Part shown: positions 1 to 10,576 of the stretch, in pieces
Numbering within the stretch: the first letter of the stretch is position 1
Layout of the letters: each line of letters opens with the position of its first letter
Assembly: GCA_039881045.1 (NCBI GenBank)
Contig: JAYWVB010000001.1
Coordinates: 186,001 to 250,000, forward strand
Length of the DNA stretch: 64,000 bases
DNA from: Chaetomium olivaceum
Taxonomy: Eukaryota; Ascomycota; Sordariomycetes; Sordariales; Chaetomiaceae
Direction of reading: 5' to 3'
Made by a program: the position numbers and the translations under genes
The notes under the pieces: model-generated
The model's input: only the letters and a program-made list of their open reading frames with translations
What the model was told of the DNA's origin: nothing
Databases searched by the model: none

Positions 1-164
1 ATCTTTATGCTACGTAGCTGTAATGTTTGACAGGTTGCTGGAGTCCTTGATTTAGGTATTTCGTTTCCAAAGTGATTAGCGTTCTTTTAACAGCCTTCGG
101 AATTGCTACAAGAGAGAGTTCGGCTTCACTCCGTCTTGTACTATTCGTCCATACATTGGAAGTT

Positions 165-480
165 CAAAAAGCAAAAGCTCACCGGCTAGCCCCCCGAAGG
201 GAGGTAGCCGGCTACGAAACCCCCTCTGGGGGGTTTACTCCGTGTGCCCAGTAGCCCGGTGATGCCCCGTCGGGCCGATCCGGGCTGCGTAATTTCATAT
301 GGAGGACTCTACCAGCGTCCCAGTACCTCCCAGAAAACCCACGGTATCAGCATGATTCGAACCTATGACCGGCCCTTAAGTCCGGGACTTACTTGTCATG
401 GTGAACCAGCTGGTCCGTGGGGAGGACCACCGCCTGACCGCTGGGCTACCCGGCCTGGTCCGTGGTCCTCGTTGGAAATC
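165..480 (-). mobile_element. tRNA-derived SINE, copy 1
   Basis: A roughly 315-base element read on the minus strand. Its head starts with TTTCCAACGAGGACCAC near 478. It carries an A-box-like TAGCCCAGCGG (448-438) and a B-box-like GGTTCGAATCA (363-353), the two internal promoter boxes of RNA polymerase III. Its tail (238-171) folds into two hairpins: AAACCCCC pairs with GGGGGTTT, then a long GTAGCCGGC stem closes on a TTCG loop. The tail ends GGTGAGCTTTTGC followed by a T-run. A second diverged copy lies at 26334-26587 with the same head and tail. Two copies sharing both ends plus Pol III boxes indicate a SINE. The wide box spacing (about 75 bases) suggests an insertion or a long variable arm. 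Exact ends and target-site duplications were not resolved. Confidence 0.75.
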
Positions 481-1001
481 GACTGCGCGGGCTTGCCTTA
501 TATTGCACGAGCGGCATGGCACGCACCATTACAATGTTAATCGAAGCATCATCGGAAGTTGGCTAGTTGGCCAATTTCTTACTCTTACGCAACCTAAAAC
601 CGAACTCTCTTTCTCACCTCTGGTAAGAACTTCGGTAGCATCAGAACCAATTCTCATCCGCTACCTTAGCTGTCCGCACTCTTTAGCCTTGAACCTCGAT
701 CAGGCCGTCGCTCCAACCGTCTGGCATCGCCGCAGTGTTCACCGGACTTTCTTACATATTTGGCGATGGCGTGTGAATAGAAGGAGTGGTTTGCCAAAGA
801 ACCGACGTTTTATCTATACTCATACATACATCCACCCCACACTACCTACATACCCATTCCGCCACAGGCGCCCGTCCGTCCAAGCCAGCAGCGGTGCACC
901 GTCTGCTCTAAACGACGCACCAGGCTCTCCGGGGCTTTGTGTTAAATACCTACAACAAACATACATACAAACCACCATAGCCTAAAAAAAAAACTCCTCA
1001 C
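481..1001. other. Gene-free stretch left of the first gene
   Basis: No supportable gene is seen here or in 1-164. The right part (about 800-1000) is AC/CA-rich and probably holds the 3' untranslated region of the minus-strand gene that ends at 1002. Confidence 0.5.
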
Positions 1002-2842
1002 TCACACCCTCGTCACCCTCCCCGGATCGGTCCTCGCCACCAAATACGACCTTGGACAGTCCATCTTGGCCCGGATATCCGGCAACCCGCCCTTCAGCCC
1101 GCTCCGCGACAGAAACACGCCCCTGCCGGACACGGCGCCGAACAGACTCGGCTGCGAGCGCACGGCGGCCGCGTCAACGGGTAAGACATCGACCTCGGCG
1201 CCGGGCGTGCCGAACGCGGTCGTGACGGTTTCTGATGATTCGGATGGGTCCCAGTCGCGGCTGAAGTCGGCGAGGGATTGTTGTTGGGAAGGGTTCGTCG
1301 GATAGGCGGCTTCGACGAAGAATTGGATGAGGGAGCCGGGCGGGAGGAGGGCGCCGCTGTGGGGGTTGGGGTTGAGCATGCGGCGGCTGATGGTGGTGGG
1401 GTCGGGGTTGGGGTCCGGGTTGGTGGTGGTGGTGTTGATGCGGTTGATGTTGAGGGGGGAGCCGTGGCTGTTGGGACCCTCGAAGAAGGAGGTCTTGAAG
1501 CTGTCGAGGGTGTCGTGGTCGGAGGTTGCGAGCTGGGTTTCGGGGTCGAGGGATAGCAGGCCTTGCTTTGCGCCCCAGCCGCCGCCGCCGCTTACTGGAT
1601 TCGTGGGTTGATTAGATAGGTCCGGGGGGGAATTAGTGGTCGTGGGGACTTGGTGTATGTATGTACTTACCAACTTTGTGGAGCCGGCAGCCGGAGATGA
1701 GGTACGAATCCATTTTCCTGGCCGTCTCCCGGGCCAGATCCCATTCTACGTTGGGGTCGTAGTTGTCGACTGGTAGCGGGTTCAAGGTGGGGAGGAACCT
1801 CGTAGAACGGCCCGGGGGCATGACCAGAGCCCAGACGGCGATGTGGTGGTCGTCATGACCATCGTCCCGAAGCTTGCGGGGCGCCCTGAGAAGCTTGGGG
1901 ATGATGGCTTCTAGCTCCTGCGAAGGCGGGGCCGGTCTGCCGTCGATTTCGACCCGGGACAGGATGTTGCCTAGACTGCGGAGGGCTAGGACTGGGGATG
2001 TCACTGGGACGAGGTGGGGGCGTATTGTGGTCAATTTGTTGATGGCCCGGAACTGCAGGTCTTCCACTGGAAGGACGATGGTCTGGTTCGTCCGGCTGGT
2101 CTTTTGGGTCATTCTCGGCGGCTCGTGCGTGTTGGCAAGCCAGCGGCTCGCGAAGAGCGCGTTCGGGCTGCCATTGGAGAAGAGGGTGTTGGCGAGAGGA
2201 ACACGAACGGCCAGTTCGCCCGACTTGGCTGGTGACCGCTGGAACATGAGCGAGGCCTGCGGATCGGGCTGGATAACGTGCTCGGGATCGAAGAGGGTGG
2301 GGAGTAGCTTGGAGGTCTGTCCGCGCAGAACCGAGATTCCTTCGGACGAGGAGAAGGTGTCGATGCGGCGATCGTAGCTGGGGACCTGATCGACAGCGGC
2401 AGTCAGGACGGACAGTTCTTGCCCCTGGCTGTTGGACATGCCCGAGGCAGTAAGCAGGCGGGCGACAAAGGCATCATCATTCAGCCAGCCGGCCAGCGAC
2501 TGCGACACCAGGATGACGGCGCCGCTGTGGTAACTATCCCTGGGGTGCGGGTGCCGGAAGCGGGGTCCTAGTGACAGCCAATGCTCAACGCGGGAGATGG
2601 CAGCTCGCTATTTGTATTTGAGGGAGCTGTTTAGCATGGGTTCATCTCGCAGGGTAGTGTGTTGATAGGTTGGTGGTAAGGTGTGTTTGGCATGGTGTTG
2701 TCTCTTTTTTCTTTTTCTTTTTCTCTCTCACCTTGAGCTCAGCTGCAGCGCCGCGTGACGGGTCAAAATTGACCGTCACGGCAGACAATGGCCATGGACC
2801 AGTAGGGCGGGGCTTCAACACCCGCAAAATGGTTTTCCCCAT
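1002..2842 (-). CDS. Conserved-looking protein of unknown function, about 546 aa
   Basis: Three exons are inferred: 2842-2732, 2607-1671 and 1594-1002. Intron 1 has an AAG/GTGAGAG donor, a GCTAAAC branch site and an AAATAG acceptor. Intron 2 has a GTAAGT donor and a CTAATC branch site. The frame closes exactly. The ATG at 2842 is chosen because it opens exon 1 in frame; upstream ATGs in other frames are not supported. No signal peptide or membrane segment is evident. A glycine-rich stretch, VVSGGGGWGAKQGLLSLDPE, spans the exon 2/3 junction and looks like a conserved signature; I have seen similar strings in fungal hypothetical proteins but cannot name the function. The gene diverges from the small plus-strand gene at 3251 across about 400 bases. 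The final 60 residues read less like conserved sequence, so the 3' end is the weakest part. Confidence 0.72.
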
Positions 2843-3250
2843 CACTATTAACTGTGTGGTCGATAGACCGGTCTCCCGGCGAGAACTGAAGTCGATGTTT
2901 AAACTCGGGGCCAATCTGTGCTGCTTTGTGACGTTTGCCAAGATCGGGTTCTTGGCATATCGAGCATACATTGTATTCTCGCTTACACCCAAGTTCCAAC
3001 GACCACCACCCAGTTACAACCAAACCAACCATCAACCATCACCACATCAACCCCCTTCCTAAAACAACCCTCACAAATATCCATCTCTCATACATACCAG
3101 AATCACTCCCCTACCCACGCCGTCACTAACCTCCAAACCCAAACCCAACCAACCCCAACCCCCACCACACCACTCCACACCATACCACACACCACATACC
3201 ATACCATACCATAATCACACACACACACACACACGTCATAAAAACAAACC
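2843..3250. promoter_or_regulatory. Divergent promoter region
   Basis: About 400 bases between two divergent starts. The right half is strongly CA/CT-rich on the plus strand and ends in a (CA)n run at about 3214-3234, just before the AAACAAACC leader of the ATG at 3251. This is typical of a filamentous-fungal 5' leader. No TATA box or known operator is obvious. Confidence 0.5.
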
Positions 3251-3583
3251 ATGGCCACCAACTCCAGCCGCGGCAATCCCATCGCCACGACCGACGGCCC
3301 GCCCGCCCAGACCCGCTCCTCCCCGCCCCACGTGTCTGAGTCCCTCAAGCGCGCCATCCGGAGCGACGCCTCAGCGGGTTCTGCGGGCTCGGCGGGGTTG
3401 CATGCCTCCGGGCAGGATGTCGGGGGGGAGGCGGCGGGGGGGTATGTGGAGAGGGTTGAGGAGGTAGGGGATGTAGGGGATGGGAAGGAGGAGGAGGGTG
3501 AGGGGGATGGGAATGGGAATGGGAATGGGAAGGCTGCGCGGGGGGAGGTAGGGGAGGCGCGGGGTGGGAAGGAGGATAGGTGA
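3251..3583 (+). CDS. Small low-complexity protein, 110 aa
   Basis: An unspliced frame from an ATG in good context (ACAAACCATGGCC). The N-terminal half is Ser/Pro/Thr-rich with a short charged helix-like piece (VSESLKRAIRSDASAG, about residues 28-43). The C-terminal half is Gly/Glu-rich and built on short repeats, including Gly-Asn doublets encoded by a (GGGAAT)n microsatellite near 3506-3530. There is no signal peptide or membrane segment. The coding strand switches from C-rich to G-rich halfway along, as in several real genes here (for example the kelch gene). The leader and Kozak context support a gene; the composition alone could be chance. No homologue is recognised. Confidence 0.5.
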   Translation: MATNSSRGNPIATTDGPPAQTRSSPPHVSESLKRAIRSDASAGSAGSAGLHASGQDVGGEAAGGYVERVEEVGDVGDGKEEEGEGDGNGNGNGKAARGEVGEARGGKEDR

Positions 3584-3635
3584 GGTTATTTACCGTGTTC
3601 TAGATGGATGGATGATACATGAGCACCTCCATGGA

Positions 3636-3850
3636 CGGAAAGGGCCGGAGGCCGAGTGTAGAAGCTCGCGCTGTACGAAGGAAACAATGGTTCCTGGGGT
3701 TAAAAGAAGACCTCTTTACTTGATTTACATTTTGTGTACCTAGTTTCTGTTTTTCCTTGTCTCTCCTGCACCTCTTCTCCTTTTCCTTTGGTTTTCTAAT
3801 GTTTTTTACACGGATTCAATTTCCTGGGGATTTCGGCTTCTTGAGCTAGA
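3636..3850 (+). repeat. Dispersed repeat family B, copy 1
   Basis: Similar over about 200 bases to 51815-52025. The shared left end reads GGCCGGAnnCCGAGTGTA, then AAGCTCG and TGTA(C/G)GAA, followed by GAAACAA. A CCTnTTTACT block, a pyrimidine-rich tract and a shared ACGGATT near the right end follow. No coding capacity. It could be a degraded transposon end, a solo LTR or another short retroelement. The rest of 3584-4271 holds nothing further beyond the 3' regions of the flanking genes. Confidence 0.55.
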
Positions 3851-4271
3851 GGGTTATGAGGTTCGGTGAGGTGTTGTATGATGGTTCAGCATGGTTGGGT
3901 TGGATTCCAGGCATTTCCTCATTACTGACTGTCCTCAAGACATGTATTCAATGGTATCATAATGATACTCATATTTCTTTTAACACAAAGAAGTCCAGCG
4001 CGCGCTAGACACGACTAGACAAATTCGACAACGACCCCCACAACACATCATATCATATACACGCTCTCTCCTCGCCTGTTCCAAACGTCATCAGATAAAA
4101 CCGCCCAATCCCAGAGAAGATCCCGCTGTATGTCCCGCATAAACCAAGATAGGAAAATATCCAACGAGTGTGTACTGTGTAGCCAAAACCAGCCAAGGCA
4201 GCCCAGCCAACCCATTACAACCCACCCCGACCCCGACCCCCCCTTTAAAACAAACAAACAAAAACACTACC

Positions 4272-7200
4272 TTACATAACAACACACCTCCCCTTCTTCT
4301 CCTTCGCCGCCGCCAGATCCACCCCATCCGGCACACCACCCCTCCTCCCCCCACCCCCAAACGCCGACCGCACACTATACGCCGTCACTGTGACGTCCGT
4401 CCACGCGGCGGTGCTCTGCGTGTCAAAGTCCTTCTTCTTGCGGCCCTTGCGGCTCTTGCTACGCGTCGACCGCCCGCTCCAACCGCGCTTCTTGGCGTCT
4501 GCCACGTTCTTGGCCGCCGACCGCTCCGCCCGGCTCTGCTTCCGGCTCAGGCTCGGCACCCGCCGCGAGAAGCTTGTCGACGCGGATCCTGGTGGTGGGG
4601 GCACGGCAAGGAGACCGCCCGGTGCGAGATTGGGAGGGTTGTTGTAGATGGGGGCGAGGCGGTGGTCTGGTTGTTGTTGGTGTGGGTGGTGTTGGTATTG
4701 ATATTGTTGATGTGGTTGGAGGTGGTGGTGTTGTTGTTGTTGTTGTGGTTGAGGTTGCTCCTGCGGCGGAGGGCGGAGAATAGAGGCCTGTGTTTGCGGC
4801 CGGGGGTGGCGCGGGATGGGGGAAAGAATGGGCGTCTCGGCGCGCCGGTCCGAGGGGTGCCGCTCGGGTGGATCAAAAGCGCCTGAAACGCCCTTCGGAG
4901 TGCTGATGATCAAGGGCATGTCCTCGACCGGGGTGCCCATTATGTCGTGAGGACGGCGCGGCTGGGGTTCGTGAATCGTGGCCCGTGTCTGGAATTGGGC
5001 TGCGGGAGATTGCCCACGGGGGCGGGGGAAGGAGTAATGCTGTTGCTGGGAGACGGGGCGTTGGTACGAAGTGCGCCGCCAGTTGGAATCACCACCTGGG
5101 TGACTATCAGTTGGTATCGCCGGGAGAGGGAAGCTGCCGGAGAGGGGCCGTGATCCGGGGGCAGGGTTGTTGAAGGCGGGATTCTGCTCATTTCCCGGTA
5201 AGGGGAAAGACTGGGAGAGCATTTCGTTGTTGTTGACCGGGGGTGCCGAGTATGGGTAACCGACGGGAGCATTGTTGGTATTAATGGGCACCGGCTGCAT
5301 CGGCCACGTCCTCGAAACAGAAATACGTCGTACCAAGGGGTCACTAGCAACTGGAACGTCGTTCACAGGCGGGATAGCGTCACTAGGGACCTGTATCGCG
5401 GGCTGCACAACAAGCGTCGCCGGGTCGCCACCCTCTGGCGACACAGAAGCGGTCTGGGTCCTCACCATGGTTACCGATTCCCCTCCAATGGTGGTCGGGG
5501 GCGAGGAAGGTGGCACCATGCTCGTTTGAGATGGTTGTTCAGGATTGCTCGCTGCCCTGGTGTCACTTGCTTCACGCGACACATGCCGTCCCACTGGCGC
5601 CAGGGCAGGCGAGTCGGGCGGCGAGACGTCGTAAATGTTCTCGCCTTCGAGATAACGCGAAGCTCTGGAGGCCGGACGTGCCGGGTCCTCATTGGAGGAT
5701 GGGACTCCGAGACTCCCGCCCCGTTCATGAGCGCGAGCTTGTGACGGAGGGGGGACTGGGGCCAACGGGGACGGCGTCACTCCTGGCGGAAGAGCCGGTA
5801 CGGGAGGAACCGGAGGTATATTCGAGAGGGAAGGAAGTGGTGGGACAGGGGGACGGGGGACGAGTATCGATTCGCCGAGGCCACTGTCAGAGCGCGACGA
5901 TGCTGTTGGTGCATAGAGGCTGACGAGTTCCGCATGGCTTTCCGGTCCGCGCTTTGTTCGGCCCCATCCCCGGCGGGCGCCGTGCCCGAACCCGTAGGCG
6001 GTAGAATCGACGTGTGGCGGAGGAATGAAGGCAGGTCACCTGGGTCGTCTTTCTGATAAGGGGGCGGCGGGGGGACCCAGTTGTCGGCATCGCTCTCGTG
6101 GGGATGCTCGGCACGGCCGTCAGCCCTGCGATATACGATATGACCGCTGGTAGTTGCCGAGGGGTGGAGTCGGCGGTTGTTGGCCGCTGCCGTTGCTGCG
6201 CGGCGGAGTGTTGTCCCCGAGCGCGGGCTTGCATGTGCATATGGCGCATCTAATGCTTCCTGCTCTTCGATCGATGGCCCCTCCGTTTCCTCGCTCGCTG
6301 CCGTTTGCTCGACACCCTGATGAGTGCTGCCACCAATGCGGCGAGGCACAAGCGGATCGTCTTCGTCACCGTCCGGCTGCGTGGGTGATTGTGTAGGCAA
6401 AGGCGGGGGACGAGACGCCGTGGTCGCGCTGCGCATGGCGACGGCGTGACGGCTTCCCCGATTCTGGGCAACCGTCCGTCGGCGAACGATGGCCACCTCG
6501 GTCGCCATATCGCGGTGCTCTTCTTCGAGCACTTCCGGTCCCTCTTCCGTCCCCACCTCGATGGTGCACTCGGTAGTGGTCCCGTTTGCGACGCCGTAGT
6601 CAAAGTCCATGATGGTGATGCGGCCACCGTCCACGAAGTCAATCCCCTCCTCGTCGGTCACCGAGATATTCGGCGCGACAGCGAGCAGCCACCAGCAACC
6701 GTTCCTTCACGCTCGACTCTGCAAAGTCGGCCACGAACTTGACCGTGTTGACGCCCTCCAGCTCGCCGATCTTGGAACCCGCAACAAAGGTGTTCCGGAG
6801 CTTGTCGCATAGGATCTGCCATTGTGGTACCCTCGCGGAATCGCTGTTTTCTTGTATCCTGATGCTCGAGCGAACTGACGGACCACTGCTGTGGCGGGAA
6901 AGGCCGTTTGCGTTGGAGCCGTTCTCGCCACTGGCATTGGGGGGTTCGGGCACGGCATCGAGGTCCTCGGGTACGCCATAGAGCCAAATTTCCTTGCCCT
7001 GAAAGCCCGCCGAGACGAGATCACCGGAGTAGGACGCGGCGGGTAAGGTGCAGGGGATCAGCCGGGCTTGCGAGTTCGGACTGGGCACCGGCCCTGTGAA
7101 ATAGGTTGTCCCGTTCCGCAAGTCGTCGATGCGTACCGCTCGGAAAGTCTCGAAGCTCCTGTCATAGGTGAAGGTCCAGGCAGCTTCCTCATACTTGCCA

Positions 7201-8339
7201 TTCTGTATCAAAACCGCATGGCTGCAATCGCGGCTCGTGTTCGGAAACAAAATCGACGTGGTCCAGAGCGCACTTAGGTTGTCGTCGTCCATCTGGCTGG
7301 GGGTCGTAGTAGGGGGCAGTGAGGATGACCGTGTTGGGTTGGGATGCTTGCACTGTTGTCCCGAGGATTTGCGTCCCGTCAAACGAGAAAGTCAGAGCAT
7401 CCACACCGTCGCACTTGACAGCGCGTCTGTCGGTAGCCAGTGCCCCGGGGTTTATGGAGGAGACCTCGATGCCGCCTTCGTAGGCCGCGGCCAGGACGGA
7501 ACCGCAGGGGGAGAGGGCGATAGCGCGGGGGCTGTGGTCTAGGATCATCGAATGTGTCCGTTTCGGCGGCGTCTGGTTGAGGTCGTAAATATCCACCTCC
7601 ATCTCGGTCAGCAAGACGGCAAGCGTGGTGCCTTCGTCGTTGATGCACGTCGCAGCAGGGCGTCGCAGTATCTTGAACTCTCTCTTGACGGTAATCTCGA
7701 GCGCACGGAGGTCGATGACGTGTATCCTTGACGAGTTGTAGGCGAGGAGATGGTGGCCCTTTGGCGAGGGGCTGAACTGGATGCCTTCGCCGCCTGGACA
7801 AGACGACGAGCTGATAGAATTCGATATAACCTTGATAACGGTCTGGTTGGGACGGAGGTACGCCTCGAACAAGTTGCGCTTGACTTCTCGAGCAAACAGG
7901 CGGCGGAGCTTGGGCAAATCATCGTCGCCGGTAACTTGCGGGGGTGCGCTATGGCTCATGGCATACGAGGGGCAGCTCGCAAGGTGATGCGCGTAAAGGT
8001 GGGCTTGCTGCGCGACACTTCTCCATTTGGAGTTGAGCAGGGCCAGCGACGCAAAGCCATTGGCATCCGTGACCTGGAGTATTCTGTCATATCGGGTGAG
8101 TATGCGAGCGAAGGGGAAACATCAACTCTAGAGGAAGAGAGAAATAACGACGAAAGAGATAGAAAGATCGGCGCATACTGTTGAATGATTTCGTCGGGGA
8201 GGCGCTCGAAAGCCGGTGGCTCGCTATCGTCAAGACCATCGTCGACGTCGGGTATGATGATGGGCACCTTCTCGATTGACGGCCGCCTACCCTCGCCGGC
8301 GTCGGCAACAACGCCGGTAACGACATCGGGGTCCGTCAT
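4272..8339 (-). CDS. F-box / WD-like repeat protein with C-terminal CaaX box, about 1323 aa
   Basis: Exon 1 is 8339-8179 and exon 2 is 8083-4272. The intron has a GTATGC donor and a GACAG acceptor and joins an F-box (residues about 45-100: FERLPDEIIQQ, then ILQVTDANGFASLALLNSKW). F-boxes bind Skp1 in SCF ubiquitin ligases. Residues about 110-460 resemble a beta-propeller, with phrases such as GIQFSPSPKGHHLLAYNSS and IALSPCGSVLAAAYEGG. After an acidic FVDGGRITIMDFDYG segment, the last 600 or so residues are Pro/Gln/Ser-rich and disordered. The end is lysine-rich, then GRCVVM-stop, a canonical farnesylation-type CaaX box, suggesting membrane tethering. Three frame breaks lie near 7288, 6690 and 5837; correcting them gives an exact codon count. 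A 61-nt intron is an alternative explanation at 7288 only. I infer a membrane-associated substrate receptor; the substrate is unknown. Confidence 0.82.
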
Positions 8340-10576
8340 TCTGGACGACAAGCCCGGGGCTGAATGCGATCACGGGCAGCCGGTTGTCGAGCCAGAGGAA
8401 GTATCATGGGCCAGCGACGTGGCTCGCCATCGGAGAAAGTTTGGTGTTACGGGATAGATGGACGCAGGCGGGAATACAAGGGATGGATAGGATAGGACGG
8501 AGGGATGGAATAAGAGTCGGCCCCCTCGAGGGATGGCGGTTTTGGCGCTGCGCTTGGTGTTGGCGCTGCAGTTGGCCCTGATCAAGGGTTGAATGCTACT
8601 GTAGCGCGGCACGACGGCAGGACGGCAACGCAACTGGCACACAACGCCACAACGATTGGATGGTCAGGTTCGGATGGACAGGTACAAGCGTAGGAGGTAG
8701 GTACCTAAGGTAGGTTGGTGGGCAATCTGGTCTGATGTGAATCTGGAATACCTCCTTGAAAAGTGCGTATACGGTAAGGTATAACTAGGTAACTTTTAGG
8801 GGCGCAGGGCGTTGGTAGCAGCGGGCAGGCTGCAATGCTTGGGACTGGACTTGGTGCTTCACTGCCCAGGGCTGCATGAGGTACGCCAAGTCTTTGTAAG
8901 CCACCCAAGGCGCTAGCCTATGGGTTCCCTCTCACTCCCCCTCGTTCCCGCTGAGATGGAACTCCAAACAACAACCTGGCTCACCTGGGAAGCCGGCTGT
9001 GGCGACGAACTGTCGCAAATGCACGGTGCAATCGCAAGGATCGGGCAAGTGATCGCCCTGCATGCGCGGCAAAATCAGAAAAGCCGATCTGAACAGGGCA
9101 TGTTCTCCGCCCTTAATACGGGAGTATGGGTATAAAGCTGGCTGATGATCCCCGTCTGGACCCTCCCGGCGGGAATGATTTCTGGAATGCACACCGATCG
9201 GCCGAGGTTCGCTCACCCCGAAGCTGAGGTGGAAGTTCCATTTTCAATGATCTGCCCTGCCCGACGGGACCTCCTGGCCGAGCCTCAGCCACCATAATCG
9301 AAAGGACGAAGGCGAACCCCCTAAAAGGAACCCCCTTTGTTTCTTCACCTGGCTGCCGCTGTGGCCCCCAATTCGATGGTGCCCCCAGATTGGCGCTTCG
9401 TTGTTGATGATTGAGCCCTGGGAACAAAAATAGCAGCAGTGCCCACCCCGGGGTTACGGCCAACCTGTCTCATTGGGCGGCTTTGCTGATGTGGGTTGGG
9501 CGGAATGCTTGAAGGAGCAGGGATTAAGAACAAAAACACACAATCGACTCCAAGCCGCAAGCACGGCATCTGGGCATCTGGGCATCTTGGTATGTAACAC
9601 GGACTCGGCGGTGTCAGACCTGGGTCCACAATCCGGGCGCCTTTTGTTGCGCTTTCTGGTGAATGTTCAACGGGCCGTTGCGGGTGCCATTTTGACTCTA
9701 TGCATCCACTACACTACACTAGTCCGAGAAATGGAGCCGAATGCAACGTGATAAAACAAAAAGTTGCGAGTTGCGGAGTTGTTCCGCTCCCAGCTCTCGG
9801 AAAGGCAACCCGACCGTTCAGCTGCAGGGTGGCAATGGACTCTCGATCTTTACATAAATTCGGCTGCCTGCTGGGTGTCATCAACTTTCAAAAACAATGC
9901 GTCAGCGCAAGCCGGACCGATATTGACCCCAACCGAGTTATCGAGAGAAATGGATGGGGCCGGTGGTCATATTGATTGCCAAGTGGACAGATGAGGAAGG
10001 TCATTGAAGTGAAGAGGTTACTAACAATCTCAATATATGTGAGTTGCCGTATGCCGCCCATGGAGACGTGCACCACAACCAAGCTCGGCCGTTTGTCGAG
10101 CCCCAAATGCTTGAGGGCGTTGTTGCTTTGTATACAAGTCCATACAATTACTGTGTTAAGTTTCAACGTGAAATAAGCAACGAATTTACCTGACCAACTT
10201 GCGAGAAGAAGAGTGAAACGACCATGCTCATTACCAGGGGGCCTTTGCCGGCAAGAACTCCTCTTCCGGAACATTTCCCTGGTTAGGACATCGCTGGTTG
10301 AACTTCGAGATGAACCATACCGTCCGTGCCCGATTTCGAAGTCAGCACTAGCAGAGAGAGGGGCTGTCAGATCGTCTCAAGATTTCCACTGTGCCGTACC
10401 ACTCCAGTTTTGCAGTCTTCGGATGGGGCGGGGAAAATGATAGTGAACCAAAAATGTTCCAATGTTAATTGGGGACCCACCTACACGTGATTTCGTGGCG
10501 CGTCTTACCGCGCCTTGACTTTGGAGCTCGAGGCGAGAGTCCCTCCAGTACCAAGCAGCATCGCGAACCAACCCGA
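8340..10576. other. 2.2-kb intergenic region
   Basis: Lies upstream of both the F-box gene (minus) and apn1 (plus), so it probably holds both promoters. It contains short palindromic AGGTAGGTACCTAAGGT motifs at about 8690-8730. No supportable gene was found; the longest frames (for example minus strand 10274-9888) lack coding character. Confidence 0.5.

Noticed and set aside
7289..7350. A 61-nt intron (GTGCAAG to CCAG) as the explanation of the frame change in the F-box gene
   Set aside because: Possible in phase, but it would delete a propeller-like strand (NTVILTAPYYDP), the donor is weak and there is no branch site; an indel is preferred though not proven.
9888..10274. A 128-codon minus-strand frame with hydrophobic pieces
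   Set aside because: No ATG in good context, no conserved motif, and attempts to splice it give incoherent peptides.
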